From Brachypterus glaber (lineage: Eukaryota; Arthropoda; Insecta; Coleoptera; Kateretidae): 64,000 nt of DNA. How positions within the stretch are numbered: the stretch's first letter is position 1; each line of letters starts with the position of its first letter. The stretch covers positions 33,012,774-33,076,773 of the forward strand of contig OY294049.1 of NCBI GenBank assembly GCA_958510825.1. Direction: 5' to 3'. The translations under genes were made by a program, and so were the position numbers. The notes below the pieces were generated by a model. The model did not search any database. It was not told the DNA's origin and was given only the letters and a program-made list of their open reading frames with translations. This document shows, piece by piece, positions 33,811-45,463 of the stretch.

Positions 33811-34607
33811 TAAGGATTAGCTGCTGATTAGCAGCTAATCTTAATTTCTGCCAATTTAATTAGATTAATAAACTCCCACACCATGTGGACCACATGTATG
33901 AGTCAGTCAGGTGACCTCTGGTAAAACTCTTCTACAAAAATATTAACTTTCAATCCTTTCCTTTACCTGTTTATTAAAACCTGCATTTCTAAGAAGCCAT
34001 ATGCATATCGTAGCAGTACAATAGAAGTCGGTGTAATAAAAAGAGTAAAAATACTTACCAATAGATTATCAGCTGTTGTTTGTTCTTTGCAAAAGCAAGG
34101 ATTTACTTTCTTTTTAATTTTTACTTACCTACTATTTGCACATCAATTGTCCACTTTACACAGTAGGTAAAAAATATAAAGATTAAAGCTCCTTTAGTTT
34201 TGGTATTTTTCAACCATAATAAGGATTCTATTTTAAATTGATATTTTTTAAACAAGCCATGTAGATAGATCAAATCTTTTTTAAAAACTTTATTTGGAAA
34301 GGAATTAATTTTTTGCATAAAAATTGTACAAAACACACGTTTTGCTATTAGTGCACTAAATTGGCAGGCTAGGTGGGTACCAGCAAACATTGGTTTATTG
34401 GCCGCATATCAAAATCAATCCTTTTTATCAGTGCAGTCAAGCGAAAATTTTTTTTTTTGGGATTCGAGGTTTAGAAAATTACATGACGAAATGGTAACAT
34501 TGAGTAAGCTGGGTACTACCCAAAATAAACTAAAAAGTAAATTTAATTTATATGCCTAAAGCCTAATAAAGTATTTTAAAATATTCAAGGTTGGTTTACC
34601 AAATAAA
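33811..34607. other. Unassigned stretch
   Basis: GATTAGCTGCTGATTAGCAGCTAATC near 33817-33840 is a short palindrome. TCCTTTTTATCAGTG at 34420-34434 is an isolated right terminus of the CAAATAA family. No gene was recognised. Confidence 0.5.
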
Positions 34608-34619
34608 TAACACTAACTA

Positions 34620-35796
34620 GGGACCCTAAATAAAGTGACTTCACACAAAGGGTTGAGACACCAATTTAGTAATTTCTGCAGGGTTATGTTTTTTTTGCGA
34701 ATTGGCACTATTGGTATAGTAGAAGTGACATTACTTGTCAAAATATCCATAGACGTGTTTTTTGAAAAAATGTCACGACAATGTTCAGTGGTAAACTGTC
34801 GTAATTCTATCCATGCAGGATATATATTATTTCCATTCCCCAAATGCAATGCATTATTAAATGAATGGAAAAGAAGCATGTATCTTCCGAATTGGAAGAT
34901 TTTCGATAAATCAAAAATTTGCGAAGTAAAAATATGAAAAAATGAACTTTAAAAATTTTAAATTTGTAACTTTTGTAGGCACACTTTTCAGAGGAAGATT
35001 TTATTTTAAAATTAAAAGAAACCGCAATTCCAAAAATTCAAAAAAATTGTAGTTTTAATAGAAAATTAAATGTTCTAGCCTAAAATAAACACGTTCTAAT
35101 CAAAGTTTTAATGTATATTTTTATTATAATTATCATAGAAAACAATAATGAAAAACCTGCAGTTATCATTAAAGGAATACCTATAAAATTATTTTTTTTT
35201 AATATTTTTAGTTTGCTAAAGTAAAACTACTAGTTGATCATATTCTTCGGTACATGCCTGAATTTTTTACATTCCTCTTATTTATTTATATTATTCTTTT
35301 CTTCAAAATTAATTCAGTTCCAAATAAAAGTAATTTCAACTATTTAGGGAAAATTCCGAGATTATTCGAACATTGACGGTCGTCAGTATATTCCATAAGT
35401 AAATCTTGATTTAAATTGTACAGGTATTTTCGTAGGCACTTTAAAAAAGTACAATAATAAAACTATAAACCATAATTTCGTAAATAAATAAATTTGATGA
35501 CCAAATATTCAGTTTGACACTGACACTTAAATATGACTATATTATTATATTAATTAATATCGACGCCTCTGTTCGGGTTGACATTTAACTATAACCTCAG
35601 ATTTTGTATCTGACAGAATTATATTAAATTTAGACATAATTATTACTAGATTTAGATTTGGCACCAAAGCACTTTGGATAAAACCATTGTCTTTCATTGT
35701 TTAACAATACTAGTGATTGGTTGCCATTTTAACCTCAAAATCAAAGCGTGTCTCAACCCTTTGTGTGAAGTTTAATGTCATTATATATAGGGTCCC
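34620..35796 (+). mobile_element. GGGACCC element carrying a THAP mini-gene (1177 bp)
   Basis: Termini GGGACCCTA(A/T)A are inverted, and a longer inverted block TTCACACAAAGGGTTGAGAC lies just inside both ends (34650-34669; complement 35751-35770). TAACACTAACTA flanks both ends (34608-34619 and 35797-35808), an exact 12-bp direct repeat. It encodes the THAP gene at 34770-35083 and shows no transposase catalytic region. Confidence 0.85.
34770..35083 (+). CDS. THAP-domain mini-protein inside a transposable element
   Basis: Exons 34770-34925 and 34979-35083 flank a 53-bp GT/AG intron in phase 0, giving 86 aa, almost exactly one THAP domain. C5 and C10 (CSVVNC), the conserved FPFPK, W33, then C51-x2-H54 and HFSEEDF, and finally AIPKI at 68-72 match the C2CH zinc-binding DNA-binding module with its AVP-like end. 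The intron separates C51 from H54, so splicing is needed for a complete zinc site. THAP domains bind the ends of P-type transposons and some host promoters. No catalytic domain follows. The start is chosen because THAP domains usually begin within a few residues of Met; an in-frame upstream ATG at 34635 would add about 45 residues without features. It could be a decayed P-like transposase N-terminus or a small regulator or inhibitor; expression is unknown. Confidence 0.8.
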
Positions 35797-36809
35797 TAAC
35801 ACTAACTAGAATTACTGTTAGTTTTTAACCAATGAAATGAAAAGTAATTGGTCGGTTTAATAAGTGACCTTTATGTTTATGTTAATTAAAAATTAATTTT
35901 AATTATTAAATGAATTATGTTTTTAAAAAAATGTATTTTGACTATATTTCTCTAATTAATATTAAGGTTGAATTAGGTTCTATGCGTTTAATAATTATAA
36001 TTATACAATAGCAATAAATATATCATAAATATTATAGAAAGCTAGAAATAAAATATTATTTATTTTTATTAGTTCATACACATTAAAAAATCCCTGTATG
36101 TCTCCGCCATTTTGAAATGCGTAGAAATTAATTTTGCGTTATTTAAAGTTCTTCTTCTTCCTTCTTTATGGCCTTTTTTCAATTTATTTAAAGTTATCCG
36201 ACTGGATAGCAGTCCAATACGTTAGGCAACATAAATGTAGGTCTTCAATACCAACCCAAAAAGAAAATTCCCTAATAATATTATATTTGCATTTTATCAC
36301 AGTGTAACAAAAAATGTGCATTACCTATATGAAAAATTATTAAAGAATACATAAAATAGCTTATTAAACACAAAAAAAAGTACAAAATCTTTACACACAA
36401 CGGGGTATTAATTATCAATGACTGTCAAATTAAGGAGTAGGTCATAAGTTCCCTAGGAAACTTTAGACCTACTGTACACATAGCTGTGTAAAAATTAAAA
36501 AAAAAATAGTTTTTAACTTTTTAAGAAAAAAAACAAATATCTTACCTTAATGTAATTTAAAATATAATCTAAAATGTTATTTTTACCTAAAATATGCATA
36601 ATTTTATTTTAAAACAATAATAATTATACTTTTATCTCTTTCTGTAGAACTTCTATCTTTATCTAATCTAAATAGACGGCAGTCCATTAGGTACATAAAT
36701 TATGCTTGTACGGTAATATTCGAGCCTTAAACAAAAGTGGGAACACCATCCAAAATGCAAAAATTCTCATCCAGACTTAAAGTTTTGATCGAACAAACGC
36801 AAAATACAC
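35797..36809. other. Unassigned AT-rich stretch
   Basis: Apart from the 12-bp flank repeat at its left edge, no gene or repeat partner was recognised. Confidence 0.4.
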
Positions 36810-37330
36810 CAGTAAAATCGCTTTTCCATTTTTCACCTCCGCGCTTTAAATACATTTTTTATTATCAAATTTACTTTCAGCAACCTCTAAAACTCCAATA
36901 TACAAATTTTCACTAAAGCTCCCCCCCTTAGGGGGTGGAATTGGAAAAATGTTATTATCAAATTCAGTTTCATCCTCCCCAACAACCCCCTAAACCAATT
37001 TCGATGAAAATATTGAAAATATTTAAAAATATTTTCCCCCTCATCCCTTAGGGGGTGGAGTTGGATTTTTTTTTAATTATCAGATTTACTTTCAGCAACC
37101 TAAAAAAGCCCCGTATAACAATTTTCACAAATACAACCCCCCACCCCTTAGGGGGTGGAATTGGAAAAAAATTATTATCAAATCCAGTTTCGTCCTACCC
37201 AAAATCCCCTATATACCAATTTCAAAGAAAATATTGAAAATATTTAAAAATATTTACCCCCTCACCCCAGTGGGGGTGGAGTTAGAATTTTTTTAATTAT
37301 CATATTCAATGCGAGCTTACAAAAAAGTGA
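36810..37330 (+). repeat. Alternating A-B tandem repeat with GGGGGTGGA signature
   Basis: Two related units alternate: A (about 95 bp; TTTACTTTCAGCAACCT ... CCCCTTAGGGGGTGGAATTG) and B (about 124 bp; CAGTTTC(A/G)TCCT ... AATATTGAAAATATTTAAAA ... GGGGGTGGAGTT). The order is A B A' B', then a decayed A, so the higher-order period is about 220 bp. A related A unit with the same upstream flank (CACCTCCGCGCTTTAAAT) lies at 41755-41880. Confidence 0.8.
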
Positions 37331-37734
37331 AGCGATTCACGGTCCACCAGATGCATTGTCCAATTTTTTGTGGTTATGCAACTTTATATACGTAAGCACG
37401 ATGCCAACTCGTAAAAACAATTGAATGTATCCAAGTCTGCGTCAGGTCGCATGTATTGTTTTACTGTGTTTTATACTTGTTGATTATATATAACATGTAC
37501 TTAATTACAGATATAAACTACAGACAAAAATAAACTAATTTGTAATTTCAATTGGATAATAAGAACCTTATTTCCAATTAAAAGTCACATAAGATCCTAT
37601 AATTTTCTTTTTATTATATTATATATATTAATAGGCTTACATCAAGCCGCGATGGGCGACAGGCACTCCCTTATTGTTTTGAAGTATATGGTTTTTAGTG
37701 TCAAGATTCCTACGCGGACGAAGTCCCGGCTAGT
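37331..37734. other. Unassigned stretch
   Basis: No gene was recognised. The segment near 37630-37720 (ATCAAGCCGCGATGGGCGAC) has no visible partner in the window. Confidence 0.4.
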
Positions 37735-37905
37735 TTTATCTATAGAAAAATTGCACTGCTCCACTAAAGAATTTTCACAATCAATGGGAAAATCCCTACC
37801 AAAATGTCATATACCTGCTTTTTCACGCTTTTTTGCCATCATTACTGAGCATATAATAGTATGGTGGCTATTGCACAGATTTTTGAAAATTAAAAATACT
37901 TATTA
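37735..37905 (+). repeat. Single arm of the 38.1-kb fold-back
   Basis: AATTGCACTGCTCCACTAAA, GGGAAAATCCCTACCAAAAT and ATAGTATGGTGGCTATTGCA match one arm and centre of the fold-back at 38088-38410. Confidence 0.75.
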
Positions 37906-38087
37906 ATAATAAACATATCTGTATTGAAAGCGTACAAATTGGTGCGGCATCTAATGTTGCACAAAAAGTACATTAGATGTTGCCAGACCTCTAATCTGAT
38001 AAGAATTATCTATATTTACATACACAGGCGGACAAAAAATTTGTCTCCAAGCCAGCTCCTAGCACCGACACGGCAAATCAAATTATA

Positions 38088-38410
38088 AATGAAAAATAAA
38101 GTTTAGTACCTTATAGACGGCAAACTATTTAAATCTATAAAGAAATTAGACTGCTTTACTATAGAATTTTCACAATCAATGAGAAAATCCCTACCAAAAT
38201 GTCATATAGCTGCTATTTTTAATAATAATAATTTTCAACTATCTGTGCGAAAGCCACCATACCAATATATGCTCACTGATCGCAAAAAAGCAGCTATATG
38301 ACATTTTGGTAGGGATTTTCCCATTGAATGTGAAAATTCTGTAGTAGAGCAGTGCAATTTCTTTATAGATTTGCCGTCTATAAGGCACTCAAATTTATTT
38401 TTCATTTATT
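38088..38410. mobile_element. Fold-back element, about 115-bp arms
   Basis: Left arm (CCTTATAGACGGCAAA, AGAATTTTCACAATCAATG, ATCCCTACCAAAATGTCATA) is repeated in reverse at 38280-38410. The left arm has an AAACTATTTAA interruption. Confidence 0.85.
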
Positions 38411-38820
38411 AATTTTATCGTAGCCATATAAAAAATGTTCTGTGCACCATGGCTGAAACTACTTCTTTGCCGGGCTTCCCTTTTTATGAGCCTCATACCT
38501 CGTCTCGCAAATCAGACTTGTCGAGCATTGGTAAAATATATAGTTTTTATAAAAATTATTTTCTAGATTTTTATTTTTTCAGGATAGATATTAAAAATAA
38601 ATATTTTCGTTTGACATTTTTTAATAAAGGTGCGGTAATCCTAACCACACTTCTATGGCTTAACTTTATAATTGTTCATCTTGCAAATCACACTGCCAAT
38701 TTGGATCATTCTCAATTAAATACTGGCTTTAAACTAACTGACCTAAATATTTCAGATTATAGCGGTTTTATATAACTCGTGTCAAACGTGAATATTTCCT
38801 GATCTATTACAATATACCTA
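38411..38820. other. Unassigned stretch
   Basis: An open frame at 38449-38775 was considered and lacks domain or homology features. Nothing else was recognised. Confidence 0.4.
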
Positions 38821-39320
38821 CACTATAAAAAATGGGCTTAAATTTACTTATGGGTACATTTTCATAAATACCAATTATTTTATGTAAAATAAGTGATTAA
38901 TGCAAGTATATGTATAAATTAATGTAATATTACATAAAAAATATTTTTACTTATTAATGCATGACCATACGAGTTTATATGTAAATTCACATATTATTTT
39001 GTGTTATTTTAAAAGAATTTATATGATAAAGTATGTATTTTTACAAAACTTTACATAAAATTACAAAACCGAGGGGTAAACCGCAGAGGAATTCTGGTGT
39101 ACAAATTGAAGGTAATCTGGAAAAAATCTTTAAAGATTTCCTCCTTTTCGGAGGTACTCGTGGTAATCTTTGGAGGTTATCTGGAGGAAATCTTTGAAGA
39201 TTTCCTCCTAAAAACAATTCAGTTATACAAAATTTTGTTAGTGATTTACCCCTCGCACAAAATAAAATTACATATTACATTGGAATATTACATTGTATAT
39301 GTAATATTTATCAACGTATT
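38821..39320 (+). mobile_element. CACTATAAAAAATGGGC element with TTACATAAAAT words, plus nested repeat
   Basis: It begins CACTATAAAAA after TA and holds many TTACATAAAA/TTATGTAA words. A nested segment at 39071-39255 has inverted tips GAGGGGTAAA...TTTACCCCTC and repeated AATCTTTGAAGATTTCCTCC. The right terminus of the outer element is not resolved. Confidence 0.6.
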
Positions 39321-40250
39321 TTTATTTATTATGTACATAACTGCAAATTTTTATACTTTATGCTGCTGAATATACAACAATTTAATTCTTTATTATTCTA
39401 TAGAAATAGGCAAATGCAAGCTTGTTGATAATAGAATTCGGGGTTTAAGTTTTCTACCTCCTTTTTTTTACCCTTATGGATGTTTATTTTCCACCCTTAT
39501 GGATCCTAAATATAGGCAAACTTTAATACATTAAGCTATAAATACTACATTTTGGGACAAAATCCTGATTAGCAAAAAAAATCGGTTTGCATGAAACTGT
39601 ATAACTCTGAGCTAGGTCCGAGTTTGTTTTTTTGTTGAATACTGCAGTTAACCTTATAGTTAAATGCCGAATGAAAAGTAATAAAAAATCCCCATGGTAT
39701 TAATTAATTATAATTATTGGAACTGTAAAGTTAATTAATTTCCTAATTAACTTCACTTTAATTAATAATTTCCTAGACAGCGGAAAAATTGTTAAAGTAG
39801 AATAGAATAGAAATAGAATAGAAAAAGAATAGAATAGAAATATGTTGAAAATGTGGTTAATTTTCTTCCTAGAACGTTCTAAGAATAATATTAGAACGCA
39901 GTGTGCTTTTAGGTGCCTACTATTATTAACTTACTTTGTCAGTATGTGTGTATGTAATACTTACATTTTAGGTATGTGCTTTTTCGAATATTTTTTAAAT
40001 TTTATTGAATATTTTATTTTTTTTTATTGGGTTTTGTGTTGATTAGATTGTATCTACAAAAAACAACGGGTGTTTTTATGTCTATAATGTCTATGTGTTT
40101 TAATAATAGTTATGATTAGTAATTTCGCCTCTAGCTATGTAGGTGCGAATGTAACCCCAATATTTTACATATGATATATGTATATATTCTTATAATAAAT
40201 CCATTGTTATTATATTAAGCGTAATATTAAAAAAGTTTTTTTTTTAGCAA
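39321..40250. other. Unassigned stretch with AGAAT microsatellite
   Basis: A (AGAAT/AGAAAT)n run lies at 39796-39841. GGATGTTTATTTTCCACCCTTATGGA repeats CCCTTATGGAT twice near 39472-39505. No gene was recognised. Confidence 0.5.
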
Positions 40251-41144
40251 AGTTGCACCTAAAGGTTTTTATACAGGGTTTCCCAAATTATTACTATACT
40301 TACTTGTTATAATTGTTATAGCTATAGGAAGGGCACGCCTCACCTATAACAAATTACATAAGACCATTTTTGGGGATTTCCATACGCCCGGGCGTATAAA
40401 AAATCCTAAATATGGTTCTATGTAATTTGTGTAGAGATCTTTAGTTAATGTGCAAGAACACATTGCTATAGCTTAAAGTGTTCCAGAAATATTAAAAAGA
40501 TATAATATTAGATTCACCTATATAAGGACCGAAACTCGAACATATAAAAGTTGCACCTGAAGGTTTTTATACAGGGTTTCCCAAATTATTACTATACTTA
40601 CTTGTTATAATTGTTATAGTTATAGGAAGGGCACGCCTCACCTATAACAAATTACATAAGACCATTTTTGGGGATTTCCATACGCCCGGGCTTATAAAAA
40701 TTCCTAAATATGGTTCTATGTAATTTGTGTAGAGATCTTTAGTTAATGTGCAAAAACACATTGCTATAGCTTAAAGTGTTCCAGAAATATTAAAAAGATA
40801 TAATATTAGATTCACCTATATAAGGACCGAAACTCGAACATATAAAAGTTGCACCTGAAGGTTTTTATACAGGGTTTCCCAAATTATTACTATACTTACT
40901 TGTTATAATTGTTATAGTTATAGGAAGGGCACGCCTCACCTATAACAAATTACATAAGACCATTTTTGGGGATTTCCATACCCCCGGGCGTATAAAAATT
41001 CCTAAATATGGTTCTATGTAATTTGTGTAGAGATCTTTAGTTAATGTGCAAAAACACATTGCTATAGCTTAAAGTGTTCCAGAAATATTAAAAAGACATA
41101 ATATTAGATTCACCCATATAAGGACCGAAACTCGAACATATCTT
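40251..41144 (+). repeat. Three tandem copies of a 298-bp unit
   Basis: Units start at 40251, 40549 and 40847 (AGTTGCACCT(A/G)AAGGTTTTT) and are nearly identical. Each holds ACAGGGTTTCCCAAATTATT, CGCCCGGGCGTATAAA (CCCCCGGGCG or CGCCCGGGCT variants) and GCTATAGCTTAAAGTGTTCC. The exact 298-bp period and very few differences indicate recent tandem amplification. Confidence 0.95.
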
Positions 41145-42198
41145 AAATTAAGGACCTAACTTTATAGTAACTATCTTTCATATAATTAGCTGTACTTCTA
41201 ATAAACCCTGTATACATATGGAATAGATATGAATGATAAAATCTTTTAAAATAAAATTATATAATATTTTAAACTCGTTCTCAAAAATTGGAATATAACA
41301 TTTTAAGGAGGGCCACAAATGCATGACCCTCGAGTGAGTCACAAGATTTACAGATGGATAAGATATCAAAAACAGTTTTTGAATAAAAAAGTAATAATAT
41401 ATTTTTTCGAGACAACAATAACCAAATAACAATGTAATAAAAAATTGGGATTTACGATTTTGACGAACATCCAAGAAATTTAGATGTCAAGAGTTCAAGA
41501 TCAGCAAAAACATTTGAATACATTATTTCGCAAATACATAATAGTTTACATGTATGTATTTTAAGTTTGTATTAAATCAAAAAGTGACGCTTTTAAGTCT
41601 TAGTTTTTAAACATTTGCGAATACCCAGGGTCATATTTTCCATTATGGAATACTACAGTGCGTGTAAAAAGTTTGCCTGCTTTTACTTAACGGCTTTTTT
41701 AGCAAAAAAAAAAAAATTAATAAAATTTTAACCCATTTAAAAATACACTTCCCAGTTAAATCTCTTTTCCATTTTCACCTCCGCGCTTTAAATGGATGTT
41801 TTATTATCAGATTCACTTTCAGCAACCTCAAAACCCCCAATATACAAATTTTCACTAAAACTACCCTCTACCCCATTGTTTACCAAAAACAATCCCGAGC
41901 GAGAACTTTTGGTAACATACCTGTATGCCAAATTTCAAGTCTTTAGCTTAAAGCGTTCTTAAGTTATCGTGGATACAAGATTTCCCGGACATAGCGACCA
42001 ACTGTCCGATTTTTTTTTCCTTGAAATTGACTTATATAGACATAAAACGAAAAAATTGTCAAAAAAAATTGAAAATTATTGCACGAATACAAGGCTTTCT
42101 AAAATATTGAAAATTTTCAAAATGGGAAAGCTTAATAAATCTATGGTCAAAAAAAATTTAATACCTATGTTATTTACGTGTTACAAATTTCAAGTTAC
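41145..42198. other. Unassigned; contains a related A unit and GTTATCG repeat end
   Basis: At 41755-41880 lies a copy of the 36.8-kb A unit. From about 41925 to 42015 AATTTCAAGTCTTTAGCTTA ... AAGTTATCGTGGATACAAG resembles the GACAG repeat ends. No gene was recognised. Confidence 0.5.
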
Positions 42199-42349
42199 GG
42201 GGGCGTTCAAGTATTACGTAACGCAAATTTTGATAATTTTGGACCCCCCACCCCCCATGTAACGCTATACCATTAACATGGGCGTAACACTCCCAAAATG
42301 ACCCGCACCCCTTCCCCCTAGCAGCGTTACGTAATACTTGTACGTTCCC
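42199..42349. mobile_element. Fold-back GGG(G/A)(G/A)CGTTCAAGTATTACG element
   Basis: CGTTCAAGTATTACGTAACGC at the left is mirrored by GCGTTACGTAATACTTGTACG at the right, about 150 bp apart, with C-rich tracts between. It interrupts a TTTCAAGTTAC/TAATGTCTTAAG repeat. A half copy lies at 21957-22057. Confidence 0.8.
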
Positions 42350-43035
42350 TAATGTCTTAAGCCGTTCAAAAGTTAAAGGGGGGCTGACTTTAGACACGTA
42401 CTGTATAGTACTATACTATTAAAATTAAATTAGGCAAATTAAAATTTTATAAATAAAAATCAATTTTAAAAAGTGAAATCATTTTATTGTCGCGTCAAAC
42501 GTAAATAATTACTTAAACAGCTTTTAAAAAATATCGATTAAAAAAGAAAATAAAAATAAATGGATCAATCAAAATATCTTTAAAACAATACTTATTTTTT
42601 GGTGACTAGTCAAACGAAAGAAAGAGTAATTAGTAAATAATGTTATTGCTTTTAAATGTCATAGCCTACTTAATTACAATGAAAATATTCTATAACAGTC
42701 CATGCATTACAAAATAAAAAAATCTGTTACCTGATGAAGTTAAGAAAATTGGCCGGAATGTGAGAAATTATAAATTTATCATCACTGAATAAATTTGAGT
42801 TTGATATTTCATTAGTTTAAAAATTTGGGCTTTTTAAATATGGAGCCTTGCGTCACCAAAACGATTTTTTAAATCTCATTCATCTGTGATGATGATAAAT
42901 CATCACGTAGGGTTTCCCGAGAATCAAGGCAAGAGTGCAGTTTAAAAAAATCAAGACAAAATGATGTCGAGTCGAGTGGAGTCGAGACGACATTTTTCGA
43001 CTCTTGGTTAATTTGTTGTGTTTTTAATACAACCA
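42350..43035. other. Unassigned stretch
   Basis: CGATTTTGACTCG-type local repeats (GTCGAGTCGAGTGGAGTCGAG) occur near 42966. No gene was recognised. Confidence 0.4.
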
Positions 43036-44405
43036 CACTGATAGAAAAATCTAAAAATTTTAATCCAAAATGTTGTTTTGTCAACTTTTAGGTATAGAAT
43101 ACAATTTTTACGATTATTCTAAAACATTATAACGTTATATTAAATACAATCAAACCATATATACCAAACAACTTCATAGTATTCAATTTTACAACAACAT
43201 TGTTGTATTATAGTGCCGGTATTTTATGAAGGATGATTAACAAAGATGGCGGAAATCAGCTGATTTTACCAAAATTTTAAAAGTAGGCATTTTGGGCTGA
43301 AATTTCCATGTGCATAAGTATAACGATAAGCATATACATATACATTTAATTACATGTGATACGTAGTTTTTATATGTACATACATGTAATATGTGCATTT
43401 AAAATAGAATCCTTACAAGTTGTGGTTGTAAATCGAACAACTGCACTCATTTGTAAATACCGAACTCGTTTACTTGTTTGATGTTGTATTCTATACAATA
43501 TATAGTGATTGGCGCATATACAACTATTTATTGTTGTAGTCTACACTGAAAGAAACTACATTAAAAAGGTGTAAAAAAATACACTGTATAAATGTGTAAA
43601 TTTTACACCTTTATATAAATGTACATCAACATTGATGTGACACTACACACGTGAGGTGATTTTGACCTAGAGTGTGTATTTTTACATCCATACCTTCTGC
43701 AACAATACACTCGGAGCTCAAGAAAGTGTTTTTTTATAAACATACCTTTAGCAACAATATACCCGAAGTGTAAAAATCACACTTCTAATGTACAAGCCAG
43801 CCAATCGCGAGCGTTAAGCACGTGACTCGAGAAGTCAGAATTCCTGCTTCATCGAGTCTGGTGGCTGTCGACCATTATAATTGTTTACGTTTGGACTTTT
43901 TCAAAGAAATAACTGGTAAGTGTTGATTAAAAGTAAATATTTAAAAAGTGTGATTAATACAATATCCTTAAAACATACATTTTATAATATTTTACTTATT
44001 TAGGGGTAACACTGGCCTGCAAATTTTGAGTTGTTAAGACTTGTGTATGTTTTCTGTTTCTATTTTATATTGGTACTTTTTTAGCGCTGATTACGAATAT
44101 ACGTTTTATTTTTCTGTTGCGTAGTTTGTCCATAAAACACTATTCATAAATAGTAAAATAACAAAATGATTATTCTATTTTTTTAAATAAATTGAAGGGT
44201 TTTAGGTAAAAAGCTCTAGTCACAGTGTGTAAACTTTACACACTGGATGTAAAAATATAATGCACACCGCATTTATATTAACGCTCCAAGTGTAAATTCA
44301 CATCAGCAGCAGCTGCAAGTAAATTACCCATGCTTGTGGATGTAAAAATTTATCTCAGTGTAGTCTATAACCTAATTACGCTATTACGATAGTGTTCTAT
44401 CAGTG
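43036..44405 (+). mobile_element. CACTGATAGAA element carrying a nested insertion
   Basis: It runs CACTGATAGAAAAAT...GTTCTATCAGTG and is the inverse of 9619-10136, but its right part is interrupted at 43544-44360. The shared core has TAGTGCCGGTATTT and AAGATGGCGGAAATCAGCTG. Confidence 0.85.
43544..44360 (+). mobile_element. CACTGAAAGAAACTAC element with GTGTAAA motif array, nested
   Basis: This 817-bp insertion is bounded by CACTGAAAG...TCTCAGTG and flanked by TAGTCTA on both sides, a 7-bp direct repeat; the related 9.6-kb copy shows no insertion here. GTGTAAA/TTTACAC words cluster near both ends. The middle is GC-richer and contains AACTGGTAAGTG, a good splice-donor match. Confidence 0.85.
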
Positions 44406-45287
44406 CGCCACTTAAAAGTTTTAAGTAAGTTCTCTACACAAGTTATAGAAATAAAGAATCATTGTCAATAACAAAAACTGTCTGGCGTACTATGGGAATG
44501 TTTCTGTGCGTGACACTAAGTTCAACCAACGCTGCATACACACTTGCTTCAGATTATTTGCATGTGTCTTTCAATGTCCTGTCGTAGATTTATATTTTTT
44601 TGATGTAATTGCAAAATTGTATAGTAGACCAATAAAATTGCCTTAATAATAGCTTCAGCTTAGAAAATTTAGTGAAGCATAACTCATTAATTGTAAGAAA
44701 TGTAACATTCACTGTCGATAAATCAAATATATCTGAATTCATTTATGCTGAAATCTGCAATCACTATAACAGGTGAATCATAGGCGTATCCGGGATTTTT
44801 CTTGAGGGGGAGCTAAAATTCTGTGGTGAAAAGGTTTATATGGATTACGGTGCACCGTGTTATCGAAATATTAAGAAGTTCCGTTTCTCATCTGGAGTTG
44901 ATTTCTCCAAAAATATTTAAGTATTTCTTAGATTTATAGCAGTTATAAAAATGTATGCTTAATTTAAAACCCAATATTAATACTTTTAGACTTAATATTA
45001 GTCCATATTATTTTTTTAAGTTTATAGAAGGATATTTTTTAATGCTTACGTTGCAAGTTCGAGCAAAAAAGACTTGTTTCTATTCAATACATCTAGTATT
45101 TATAAATAAAATAAAAAATAAAAAAATAAAACCCTATAGGGTTTCTGAATAGGGACAGAAATTTTTTTTTGTTATTCTCATTAGGGAACCCTTAAATTTT
45201 TATCAGTGGTCATGAGACCATTATACCATATTTTGCCATTGGGCTACTAAATATTTTTTTAATCTTGGTCTTGGTTTATTGGCTTTA
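44406..45287. other. Unassigned AT-rich stretch
   Basis: No gene or repeat partner was recognised. Confidence 0.4.
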
Positions 45288-45463
45288 CACTCATAAACAA
45301 AATTTACATACATATTTGATCGTGTGGACCTAAATTGACACGGATCGTTATAAATTGTGTAAAAATGTGTAATTTTAACACCGTTTTTCGTAAAATTTAC
45401 ACATTTTAACTCATTTTCGTGTCAGGTCTACACGGTCGACTGTATAAATTTTTGTCATTAGTG
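45288..45463. mobile_element. CACTCATAAAC element with GTGTAAA words (176 bp)
   Basis: Termini CACTCATAAACAAAATTTAC and TAAATTTTTGTCATTAGTG are inverted, with TA on both flanks. GTGTAAAAATGTG, TTTACACATTTT and GTGTCAGGTCTACACGG words fill it. Confidence 0.8.

Noticed and set aside
34635..34769. Upstream in-frame extension of the THAP gene
   Set aside because: The added residues are unlike THAP N-termini and partly overlap the inverted end of the element; the internal Met fits the domain.
38449..38775. 108-codon open frame
   Set aside because: It runs through AT-rich DNA between repeats and has no recognisable domain or splice context.
40251..41144. CRISPR-like regular array
   Set aside because: The 298-bp units are identical throughout with no repeat-spacer alternation, and the DNA is eukaryotic.
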